In this document: positions 1 to 6,827 of the stretch, piece by piece
How the letters are laid out: the number at the start of each line of letters is the position of its first letter
Numbering within the stretch: the first letter of the stretch is position 1
DNA from: WHSM01 sp050701635
GTDB taxonomy: Bacteria; Actinomycetota; Actinomycetes; Mycobacteriales; Micromonosporaceae
Direction: 5' to 3'
Length of the DNA stretch: 20,634 nt
Assembly (NCBI GenBank): GCA_050701635.1
Contig: JBOGDF010000053.1
Coordinates: 1 to 20,634, forward strand
Notes under the pieces: generated by a model
Seen by the model: the letters and a program-made list of their open reading frames with translations, nothing else
The model's database searches: none
Told to the model about the DNA's origin: nothing
Translations under genes and position numbers: made by a program

Positions 1-370
1 ACGCCGAACTCGATGCTGCCGAGCAGCAGGTCGTCGGCCACGGCGCCGGCCACCCGGTGGTCGAAATGTCGCCGAGCCCCTGGTCGAACAGCAGCTCCGG
101 CGGCACCCGGGAGTCGGCGCAGCCGAGCGTGATCGCGTACGGCTTCTGGCCGCGCGCCAGCTCCCGCAGGTGACGCGGTGACTGCCGGGGATGTCGCTGC
201 CGGCCGGCGACGAACCGCCGGTTCCCGTCGAGCAGCCGCCGCAACGCCGATGCCGGCTCGCCTGGCGGCGGCTCCGCGAGCTCCGGCGGGACAGCCTGGG
301 CGGGCCCCGTGAATCCGCTGACGACCGCCAGCCCGCCCGCAGCCAGAAACCCCCTGCGCCCAACCACCAC
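1..370 (-). pseudogene. Tat-exported beta-carbonic anhydrase, 5' part, frameshifted and cut by window edge
   Basis: Beta-carbonic anhydrases are zinc enzymes that interconvert CO2 and bicarbonate. Reading the minus strand from a GTG at 370 gives a short N-terminus with a twin-arginine motif (GRRGFLAAGG, residues 4-13), a hydrophobic stretch and an Ala-rich cleavage region, so export by the Tat system is likely. Next come LRRLLDGNRRFVAG and the family signature GCADSRVPPE, with the zinc-binding Cys and the Asp-Arg dyad, then LLFDQGLGD. After codon 101 (about 65-70) the frame is lost. Conserved residues HRVAGAVADDLLLGSIEFG continue to base 1 in the next frame, which fits one missing base in an ATCTTC-like stretch. 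The C-terminal half lies outside the window. Identification is secure. Whether the frameshift is a mutation or a sequencing error cannot be told here. Confidence 0.85.
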
Positions 371-517
371 TCACCCGCCCGGTCCAGTACCGAAGATCGT
401 GGCGTCGGGAACGAACCGGAGCCTGCCACCGCCGAGACGTTCCCGAAACAGCGATCACCGCCGACCGGGATAGTACGGATCAAGCCGGCCAACCACCGGA
501 TATATCTACGAATCTGA

Positions 518-887
518 CTACCGGGACGGCTCGGCGGCGACGTTGAGCAGCTTGCGGATCTGCTCTGCTTCGGGTGTGCCGAGCCGCTCGAAGATCGGGA
601 GCGCCTCTTTCCAGTGCTGGTGTGCCTGCGCGACGTCGCCGATCTCCGCGAGCGCGAGGCCGAGTTGCCATCGGGCGAGAGCCTTCTCGTGCTTGGTGCC
701 GATCCGTTGCCCGATGGCAAGCGCCTCCTCGCACAGCTCGATGGCCAGCCAAGGATCACCACTGCCACGGTGTGCGCTAGCCAGGCCGACCAGGTTCCAG
801 ACCTGGCCAACAGGCGCTGACAGCTCGCGGTTTATCCTGAGCGCCTCTTCCAGACATTCGATCGCCTCGGCTAGGTTGTTGCGCAGG
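518..887 (-). pseudogene. C-terminal TPR fragment of an AfsR/NB-ARC-type regulator
   Basis: The minus strand encodes about 120 residues of tetratricopeptide repeats ending at TAG 520-518. Repeat signatures include NNLAEAIECLEEALRI, WLAIELCEEALAIGQRIG and AQAHQHWKEALPIFERLG. This is the usual C-terminus of actinomycete XRE/SARP-NB-ARC-TPR regulators, where the TPRs sense a ligand or protein partner. No DNA-binding or NTPase domain precedes it. Upstream (toward higher coordinates) the TPR match stops where an IS3-type end begins at about 888. The same frame stays open by chance through the IS to an ATG at 1156, forming a chimera. I treat the fragment as a decayed gene. The missing N-terminal part could be the XRE-NB-ARC piece at 11854-12255. 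Confidence 0.7.
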
Positions 888-1100
888 TGAGGTTCCCCCG
901 CTTTCCCGGAGACTTCCGAACCAGGTTTGATCTTGTGATCAGACCGAGAGAGGAAGTTTCGTGGCAGCACCCAGGAAGTACCCCGACGAGTTGCGTGAGC
1001 GTGCGGTGCGGCTGTATCGGGAGTCTGATCCCAAGCCGGTGATCCGGCGGCTGGCCGAGCAGCTAACGTGCACCCGGAGGCGTTGCGGAACTGGATCCGG
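888..1100 (+). mobile_element. IS3-family element, left-end fragment with broken orfA
   Basis: From GTG 961, preceded by a purine-rich GAGAGAGG, the plus strand reads MAAPRKYPDELRERAVRLY and continues to RRLAEQL, the helix-turn-helix N-terminus of IS3-family transposase OrfA. At about 1063-1065 one base is missing. In the next frame the expected VHPEALRNWIR follows and stops at about 1100. The remaining OrfA, all of OrfB and the right terminal repeat are absent. The sequence starting TGAGGTTCCCC at 888 is a plausible left terminal end, because the TPR reading frame of the host gene loses its match there. The element is an inactive remnant, both truncated and frameshifted. Confidence 0.75.
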
Positions 1101-1156
1101 TCGTACATCCCTCGGATGGTCGACTCGGTCAGGTCGTGGAACTCGGCGTAGTCCAT
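1101..1156 (-). pseudogene. 5' stub of an unknown gene, truncated at the IS3 fragment
   Basis: An ATG at 1156 on the minus strand is preceded by a very good ribosome binding site (GGAGGTG, 4 nt spacer) and overlaps the TGA of the reading frame upstream (TGATG). The first codons read MDYAEFHDLTESTIRGMYD, with the Glu/Asp-rich helix look of a real protein. The match to any coherent protein ends at the IS3-derived sequence at about 1100. The frame then stays open by chance through the IS remnant into the TPR fragment, so a 212-residue chimera (1156 to 518) could in principle be made. I do not recognise the family. Confidence 0.45.
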
Positions 1157-1356
1157 CAGGCACCTCCGCGCCGTGGGTTGGCCTTGATCCCGGGCCCGGG
1201 AGCGGGCGCCGCGGTGGCGATGCTGCCGCCGTGGCGGATGTACACCCGGACGGTGACGCCGTCCCGGGTGCCGGCCACGCGCCACGTACCGTCGAACAGC
1301 TCGGTTGCCGTGTCCGGGGCACCGGAAAATCGGTACAGAAGGGACGGGCGCTTGCT
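1156..1356 (-). pseudogene. 3' remnant of an unknown small gene
   Basis: The minus-strand frame ending at TGA 1158-1156 reads a plausible protein tail, including TATELFDGTWRVAGTRDG followed by VTVRVYIRHGGSI. It overlaps the next start by one base, as expected for a translationally coupled gene pair. Upstream the frame meets a TGA at 1359-1357 with no ATG or GTG near the beginning of the conserved-looking part. The 5' end is therefore missing or shifted. It sits between the last gene of the LysRS operon and the IS3 scar and is probably debris of an older locus. No function can be assigned. Confidence 0.4.
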
Positions 1357-1475
1357 TCACCCGCCGATGACCTCCTGACCGCCGAGTCCGCTTTCCGTAT
1401 GACCGCTGGTCGCCGGGCCTGGGCAGAGCCCATGTCGGACAAGGACGGGCACCGGAGGGCTGCCGGATGTCTGTG

Positions 1476-2888
1476 TCAGGTCGGGATGTCCAGCGGAAAC
1501 GGGACGACTTGCCGGATCTCGGTTGCGCCTGTGAGGGTCATGACGAGCCTGTCGACTCCGACGACCAGGCCGCCGGTAGGTGGCATGCCTGCTTCGAGGG
1601 TGTCGAGGAACTCGCGGTCTATGGGCTTGAGGTCCTCAGGTGAGCCGGGGTCTTGGTTGCGGAGTAGCCGGAGCTGCTCGTGTGCGTCGACCATCTCGCT
1701 GTAGGCGGCTGCGATTTCTCGGCCAAAGATGACCAGATCCCACTTCTGAGCCAGGCGAACGTGTGTCGGATGGGCGCGGGCGAGCGGCGAGAAGAGTCGC
1801 GGAAAGTCAATGTAGAACGTCGGTCGGATGGTCTGAGGCTCGACCAGTCGTTCATACAGATGCATGGCCACATGTTCGGCACTGGTGTGCGCGGCGTTAG
1901 GCAGGCCGTGCTGTCGGGCAAGCACCCGGGCGGTGGCAGGAGCGCGGGCGGCGGTGATCTGTTCGCCCACCGCGTTGCTCACGGCCGTGTAGAAGGGGAT
2001 GACGGGCCAGTCGTCATCTAGTTCAATACGTTGTCCCCTGGGGCCTGCCACCGTGGTGGTGCCGAGGGCAGCACGGGCGGCGGTGCGGATGAGGTCGCGG
2101 GTGAGGCGTCGCATGCCGATGTAGTCGTCGTACGCCCGGTACGCCTCAAGCAGGGTGTACTCGACGTTGTGGGTGGCGTCGGGTCGCTCGTCGCGGAAGG
2201 ACCGCGCTAGCTCGAAGACCTGATCGAAGCCGGCGGCGATGAGTCTCTTGAGATAGAACTCCGCCGACGTCCGCAGGTACAGGGGTGCCTCGACGGACTG
2301 GCATCCCGTCTGAAACGGCCGGTCTTCCGCGTCGTGGGCCGCCGTCTCCAAAGTCGGGGTCTCGACTTCGATGAAGTCCTGCTCTTCGAGTGTCCTGCGG
2401 AGCGACGCGAGAATGTCGGCACGCCGGACGAGCAGCGTGCGCGCGTTGTCGTCGAGCAGACCCTGCGGCGGGCCTTGTGCGTCGTGCGGGTCAGGAAAGG
2501 TCCGCGTCGATTTGGAGAGGACCTGCCAAGTGTTCGCGTGCAAGATCGAGGCGTCCTGCGAGCTGGCGGCCAGCAGGCCGCGCACGGAGACGTGGTCGCC
2601 GGGGTTGACTTCATGTCGCCAGCGGTCTGGCGACCAGCCCTCGTCCAGCGTCGCGGGGTCTATGAGGACGGTGAGGTCGGTCTGGAGGCCATCGCCCGAC
2701 CCGTCGCGGAGTGTCACCACCTGCAGGTCTTCTCGCCCGTACTGCGCCACTACCCGCCCGGCGAGAACCACGTGCCGGGAGTTCTGAGCGCTGTTGCTTC
2801 GGCTCGCTTGGTGGTGGGCGAGGTCGAGGGTCATGTCCCGGTAAGGAGAGGTGTGGGGTGCTGAGGCTCCCGGATGCTGGCGGCTCAT
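1476..2888 (-). CDS. Divergent class II lysyl-tRNA synthetase
   Basis: A 470-residue class II LysRS-like protein. Residues ~38-130 form the OB-fold anticodon-binding domain (AGRVVAQYGRED, LRDGSGDGLQTDL). Residues ~148-470 form the catalytic domain with motif 1 (FIEVETP, 172-178), motif 2 (FRDER, 231-235) and motif 3 (GLVVGVDR, 440-447). Aligned without gaps to remembered E. coli LysRS (offset 30), E210, R232, E248, Y250 and E398 of the lysine pocket are kept. The near-invariant GGA loop is H185-D186-A187, and the NGF of GREIGNGFSE is A394-A395-Y396. The ATP machinery looks intact, so it probably activates an amino acid, but perhaps not plain lysine. Its ATG overlaps the stop of the class I LysRS gene (ATGA). 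It is the last gene of the operon. An EpmA-like aminoacylase role is less likely, because EpmA lacks the OB domain. Confidence 0.88.
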   Translation of the reverse strand: MSRQHPGASAPHTSPYRDMTLDLAHHQASRSNSAQNSRHVVLAGRVVAQYGREDLQVVTLRDGSGDGLQTDLTVLIDPATLDEGWSPDRWRHEVNPGDHVSVRGLLAASSQDASILHANTWQVLSKSTRTFPDPHDAQGPPQGLLDDNARTLLVRRADILASLRRTLEEQDFIEVETPTLETAAHDAEDRPFQTGCQSVEAPLYLRTSAEFYLKRLIAAGFDQVFELARSFRDERPDATHNVEYTLLEAYRAYDDYIGMRRLTRDLIRTAARAALGTTTVAGPRGQRIELDDDWPVIPFYTAVSNAVGEQITAARAPATARVLARQHGLPNAAHTSAEHVAMHLYERLVEPQTIRPTFYIDFPRLFSPLARAHPTHVRLAQKWDLVIFGREIAAAYSEMVDAHEQLRLLRNQDPGSPEDLKPIDREFLDTLEAGMPPTGGLVVGVDRLVMTLTGATEIRQVVPFPLDIPT

Positions 2889-4531
2889 GCGGTCAGAAGC
2901 GAGCGGACCCGATCTGGCCCGAGGGCCAGCAGCAGAGTCGGCAGGCGGGGACCGGTGTCGTCCGCGACGAGCAGCCGGTACAGGAGGATGAACCAGGTAC
3001 GTTGCGCTGTCTTCAATTCCGGTGTCGGGGGGGTGTCGAGCGGCAGACCCCGTTGGATCTTGGGGATACCGTAGAGCAGCGTGGTGAGTTTCTCGATCGA
3101 CCAGTTGTCGGCCAGGCCGTCCAGAAGCAGCTTGAGCGCGTGCTGCTCGGAGTCAGTGAGGCTCCTGAGCGTCTCGACATCAGGCTCGGTGCGCACCTGG
3201 GTGCGGTCCTCGGGGGCGACGTGTTCGTTGATCCAGGCTTGGGCGCAGTCCAGGCGTGGCCGTGCCTGGTCAAGTGAAGTGATCGGGTCGTCGGGGGTCA
3301 GGTCGCGCAGGATGCGGATCACCTGGCTCGTTTCCCCCGCCGTGATGTCTGCGACCGAGGCGAGTGCCCGGAACGGCAGCGGTCGCGGCGTGGCCCGCAC
3401 CGGGCCGTTCGCGGTGCGTGCCGCGCGGGCGTGCGCGGCGGTGTCCACTGGGTTGGCCTTGCCGGCCGCGACGCGGCGGGTGAGGGCGTCCCACTCGTCG
3501 TAGGTGCGGTTGACCTCCTGGTCGAACGCGATGGTGATGGACTGGTTGGGTCGGCGCCGCGCGTACAGCCAGCGAAGCAGCGGCGCTTCCAGCACCCGCA
3601 GAGCGTCGGCGGGGGTTGGGGCACCGCCCTTGGAGCCGCTCATCTTGGCTGACCCGCTGGTGCCGACGAAGGAGTACATGAGGTAGTGCGGCGGCTCACC
3701 GCCATAGATGTCGCGCACGAGGTGCGAACCGACCGTGAAACTGGAGCCGGGCGAGGAGTGATCGACGCCAGCGGCTTCAAACGTGGCCCGCTCGTGCGCC
3801 CACCGCATCGGCCAGTCGACCTTCCACACCAGCTTGCCGGTGACCTCGGCGAGGGGACGCGGGCCGTCGACGGCGCCGCACGCGCATCGGTAGGTCAGAT
3901 CGGTGGTCTCGTCATCGAAGGCGGTGACTGTGGTGTCGTCGCGGCCGCAGACCCGGCAGTAGGGCCGGAACGGGTAGTAGGCGAGGTCGGTGCGGCGTTC
4001 GTCGTCCTCGTCGGCGTTGGCGTCTCGCTTGGTGCGGTACCGGTCGAGCACGTCGTGGATCTCGGTGCGCCGCCGCATCGCGGTCTCGATCTGCGCCAGG
4101 TACGCCCCTGACGTGTACATCTGCGTCTGGCTGACCTCCACCAGGTTCACGCCCAGTTCGGTCAGCGCGTCGCGGAGACCTGCCTTGAAGTGCTCAGCCC
4201 AACTCTCGTGCTCCCCGCACGGATCGGGCACGGCCGTCAACGGCCTCCCGATCTGCTCGGCGTACGAGGGCGGAACGCCAGCGGGAACCTTGCGGAGGCG
4301 GTCGTAGTCGTCCCAGGAGAGGATGTGCCGGCTCGGCACCCCTCGCCGGGCGAGTTCGTCGGCGACCAAGTGGGGCACCATGATCTCACGCAGGTTGCCC
4401 AGATGGATCGGCCCCGACGGGCTGATGCCCGACGCGCAGGTGATCACCTCGCCGGGATGGCGCCGGTCGGCTTCGGCGCACACGTCATCGGCGGTGCGCG
4501 CCACCCAGTCGTTTGCCGCTTGGCTGCTCAC
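2885..4531 (-). CDS. lysK: Class I lysyl-tRNA synthetase
   Basis: Archaeal-type class I LysRS charges tRNA-Lys with lysine using a Rossmann-fold catalytic domain unrelated to class II LysRS. The protein has the HIGH-type motif (GPIHLGN, His43-Asn46 from this start) and the KMSKS-type motif (AKMSGSKGG, 296-304). A Cys pair C192xxC195 with C216xC218 makes a probable zinc knuckle. A C-terminal helical domain follows, with WFILLYRLLVADDTGPRLP near the end. The 548-residue length and motif order fit the full-length Streptomyces-type enzyme, and no key residue seems lost. I chose GTG 4531, preceded by GAGAGGTGG at 8 nt, over the upstream TTG 4561. From GTG 4531 the protein begins like the family, with about nine residues before the conserved Trp-Val. 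It overlaps the class II LysRS gene by 4 bp, so both should be made together. Confidence 0.92.
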   Translation of the reverse strand: MSSQAANDWVARTADDVCAEADRRHPGEVITCASGISPSGPIHLGNLREIMVPHLVADELARRGVPSRHILSWDDYDRLRKVPAGVPPSYAEQIGRPLTAVPDPCGEHESWAEHFKAGLRDALTELGVNLVEVSQTQMYTSGAYLAQIETAMRRRTEIHDVLDRYRTKRDANADEDDERRTDLAYYPFRPYCRVCGRDDTTVTAFDDETTDLTYRCACGAVDGPRPLAEVTGKLVWKVDWPMRWAHERATFEAAGVDHSSPGSSFTVGSHLVRDIYGGEPPHYLMYSFVGTSGSAKMSGSKGGAPTPADALRVLEAPLLRWLYARRRPNQSITIAFDQEVNRTYDEWDALTRRVAAGKANPVDTAAHARAARTANGPVRATPRPLPFRALASVADITAGETSQVIRILRDLTPDDPITSLDQARPRLDCAQAWINEHVAPEDRTQVRTEPDVETLRSLTDSEQHALKLLLDGLADNWSIEKLTTLLYGIPKIQRGLPLDTPPTPELKTAQRTWFILLYRLLVADDTGPRLPTLLLALGPDRVRSLLTA

Positions 4532-4547
4532 CGGCTCATCCACCTCT

Positions 4548-4574
4548 CGTAGCTGTCTCAACCCGTAGCTGTCT
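4548..4574. repeat. Direct repeat CGTAGCTGTCT x2, 16-bp period, upstream of class I LysRS
   Basis: The 11-mer CGTAGCTGTCT occurs at 4548-4558 and 4564-4574, one and a half helical turns apart, in the 53-bp gap between the kinase gene and the class I LysRS start. Such spacing could serve a regulator that sets the LysRS genes apart from the upstream genes. It could also be a simple local duplication. Confidence 0.55.
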
Positions 4575-4584
4575 TAACTCGGGA

Positions 4585-5625
4585 TCAAGGATACGGACCG
4601 TTCGTGTCCGGTCTGTCGGTGCGTCCATGTGCGATCCGCGCGGCGTCTCCCTCCGCGGCGAGCTCGGCGTGGACCATCTCCAGCCCGGTCCTGCCGAGTT
4701 TCAGCAGCCGGGTCGTCTCCTCGCTGGGGTCTCCGTTAACGAATCGGGCGCGGGCGGCGCCGAGGAACTCCATCGCCACGGCCGCATGCGTGTATCTCTC
4801 CAGCGCGACTCGCTCCTCCGACCCCAGACGATGGTGCTTGTCGTACATGTCCGCGAGCCCGTGCGCGCGGTCGCGCAGCGGCCGGCGGTCGCCGTGCATC
4901 AGGTTGGCCGCGATGACCGCGAGTTCCTGGATGCGCGGGTACCGGTTGGCCACGGCGAAGTCGAGCACGACGACCTCTCCCGTAGCGGCGAGCAGGATGT
5001 TTCCCCTCGTCATGTCGCCGTGTATGAGCACGTGCGGCAAGCCGCGGGGGTCAAGTTCGCGCATGCGTCGGGCAGCGAAGTCAACGACGGCCATCGTGTC
5101 TGGGTCGATGTGGCTGCGAACCGTCTCGGACAGCGCGGAGATGTTCGGCACCGCCCACGGGTCGAACACGAAGCCGGGATCGAGGTCCAGGGAGTGGATC
5201 AACGCGGCCTGCGCGATCACCTCGCGCAACTCGTCGTCAGTGGGTGGCCGGTCAAGATCATGGAAGGTCTGCCCGTGGACGAACTCCATGACCATGTAGC
5301 GGCGGCCGGATACCTGGTCGGTGTGCAGACCGACTCCGGTCTCATCGAGGAGCAGCCGAGGATGGCGGACCCCGATCTTCATGGCGTGTGCAACGACATC
5401 GACCACGCGGGCAGCTGCGGCGTGGGTTCTGACCGACGAGAACACCTTGAGTACGAAGCGGCCAGCGTGGCAGTCCAGGGCGACATTGCAGTCTTCGTAC
5501 CCCACGTTGATCACCGAGTAGCGCCGGACGGGGCCGAGCCCATGCGCAGCGGCGACACGTCCGAGCAGCGCGTTCAAGGCGTCTACCCCGCCTGCACGGG
5601 CCACGTGCTCGGCGGGCGTGTCCAT
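4585..5625 (-). CDS. APH/choline kinase-fold phosphotransferase
   Basis: A 346-residue kinase of the aminoglycoside phosphotransferase fold. Visible parts are the ATP-binding lysine in RFVLKVF (Lys60), hinge residues YMVMEFVHG (110-118), the catalytic loop IHGDMTRGN (Asp204, Asn209) and the metal-binding VLDFAVAN (Asp222). Family members phosphorylate antibiotics, choline, homoserine or hydroxylysine, so the substrate is open. Between an amidinotransferase and two LysRS genes, the likely substrate is a hydroxylated basic amino acid. The modification could be a biosynthetic step or self-protection, like viomycin and capreomycin phosphotransferases. ATG 5625 has GGGAG five bases upstream. It lies 25 bp after the amidinotransferase gene and clearly in the same operon. 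Confidence 0.8.
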   Translation of the reverse strand: MDTPAEHVARAGGVDALNALLGRVAAAHGLGPVRRYSVINVGYEDCNVALDCHAGRFVLKVFSSVRTHAAAARVVDVVAHAMKIGVRHPRLLLDETGVGLHTDQVSGRRYMVMEFVHGQTFHDLDRPPTDDELREVIAQAALIHSLDLDPGFVFDPWAVPNISALSETVRSHIDPDTMAVVDFAARRMRELDPRGLPHVLIHGDMTRGNILLAATGEVVVLDFAVANRYPRIQELAVIAANLMHGDRRPLRDRAHGLADMYDKHHRLGSEERVALERYTHAAVAMEFLGAARARFVNGDPSEETTRLLKLGRTGLEMVHAELAAEGDAARIAHGRTDRPDTNGPYP

Positions 5626-5650
5626 CTCTGCTCCCAGGTTCGCTGGTCGG

Positions 5651-6766
5651 TTAGTCGAAGTAGCGGCAGAGTTCGCCGTCCCGGATGACGTCGAGCGTCA
5701 CGCAGTGAAACCCACCACCAAGCGCCCGTGCGTGGCGCAGTGTGAGGGGCAGCGTCGAGATGCCATGTCGTTCGAGTGCATTGATGAGCTTGTGTTGAGT
5801 CGCGTCGACAATCGCGAGTTCCGGGTTGACCATCAGCAGGTTCATGCCAATCCACTCGGAGCTGAGCGGATTCCGGACCGAGGCTGGTGTCTCGGCCATC
5901 GGCGGGCACCAAATGACATCCCATCCGCGCAAGGCGTGCGGCATGTTGGCCTCGTTGACCCGCGCGGGGTTGAGCAGCACCAGCCCTGGGCGCAGGAAAG
6001 AGATGGTGCTGTCGATGTGGGTCAGGCCGTAGATGCCGCGCAGGGGATGGACCGTGAAGTCGCCGTACAGGTTGAGCAGCCGCTCCAGCCAGACCCGGCC
6101 CAGCTCGTTGCCGCTCGCTGAGACCTGGTAAAGGAGGTCCCGGCCGCATCTGAGCACGTTCGCCGCTTCGAACACCGGTTCCAGGTCCGCAAGCCGGGGC
6201 AGCCCGTTGTCGTCGGTCTGGAACAGTGCGTCCCGAAGCTGCGGTTTCGGTGCCGCGATCCACGTCGATCCGGCGAGCATGTACCGCTGGAACAGCTCAC
6301 GTAGCCCGAACATCTCGAAGTACCGGGCACGCACGGGGCTCGGAGTCTCGATGATCAGCGACCCGATGACGAGGGCGAGGTCGCGCGGGCAATAGGAGTA
6401 GAAGCCGTCGCTCTGCCAGTAGCCAGTGCCGAACGCGCGTGAGTGATCGACAGCCGACACTTGGTGGACGGTCACGTCCAGACCGCGAAGCGTGTCGATC
6501 AAGATGTGGAGGTCCTCGTTGGTCTGCTCCACCACGCGCGACGGGAAACGGCCGGTGCGGACGCGAGCCAGCTCACTACCCGGCATGTCGCCGTACAGGT
6601 TGAGCCACATCGATCGGTCGCGCACCGGGATCTGCGCGTTCGACGCGTCCCCCACGATGACCTCGCGCAGTGGCGAGAACTCGTCGCAACTGCGGGCCAC
6701 ACGGCCTACAGGCGCCGGGCCGACAGACACGACCGCTGGTTCCTCGGGTACCGCCTGCTGTGCCAA
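5651..6766 (-). CDS. Arginine-dependent amidinotransferase (AGAT/StrB1/AmtA family)
   Basis: This family moves the amidino group of arginine to an amine acceptor through a cysteine adduct. Acceptors are glycine (AGAT), scyllo-inosamine-4-phosphate (StrB1) or lysine (AmtA of phaseolotoxin, giving homoarginine). The catalytic triad is visible: Asp210 in LRCGRD, His250 in GLTHIDST and Cys355 in GGGFHCVTLD. The tail GELCRYFD matches the end of the fold, and the protein appears complete. I chose TTG 6766 (371 residues) because GGGAGGA stands 9 nt upstream; TTG 6817 would add 17 unremarkable residues. The acceptor cannot be read directly. Neighbouring LysRS genes and a basic-amino-acid hydroxylase make lysine or a hydroxylysine the best guess, with homoarginine-like product and ornithine as by-product. 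Confidence 0.87.
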   Translation of the reverse strand: MAQQAVPEEPAVVSVGPAPVGRVARSCDEFSPLREVIVGDASNAQIPVRDRSMWLNLYGDMPGSELARVRTGRFPSRVVEQTNEDLHILIDTLRGLDVTVHQVSAVDHSRAFGTGYWQSDGFYSYCPRDLALVIGSLIIETPSPVRARYFEMFGLRELFQRYMLAGSTWIAAPKPQLRDALFQTDDNGLPRLADLEPVFEAANVLRCGRDLLYQVSASGNELGRVWLERLLNLYGDFTVHPLRGIYGLTHIDSTISFLRPGLVLLNPARVNEANMPHALRGWDVIWCPPMAETPASVRNPLSSEWIGMNLLMVNPELAIVDATQHKLINALERHGISTLPLTLRHARALGGGFHCVTLDVIRDGELCRYFD

Positions 6767-6827
6767 CGTCGAGCATCCTCCCTGAGCGATCGGGCCTGGC
6801 TGCTTGCCGGCAACCAACCCGAAGCGG

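Noticed and set aside
191..517. 108-codon plus-strand frame
   Set aside because: It lies antisense to the carbonic anhydrase signal-peptide region, with Pro/Arg-rich composition and no RBS.
1476..2888. EF-P lysine aminoacylase (EpmA/GenX)
   Set aside because: EpmA lacks the N-terminal OB-fold domain, which is present here at about residues 38-130, and the length fits full LysRS.
2885..4531. Glutamyl- or arginyl-tRNA synthetase as alternative for the class I enzyme
   Set aside because: The motif context (SPSGPIHLGNLRE, AKMSGSKGG), the mid-protein Cys knuckle and the C-terminal region match class I LysRS and not those enzymes.
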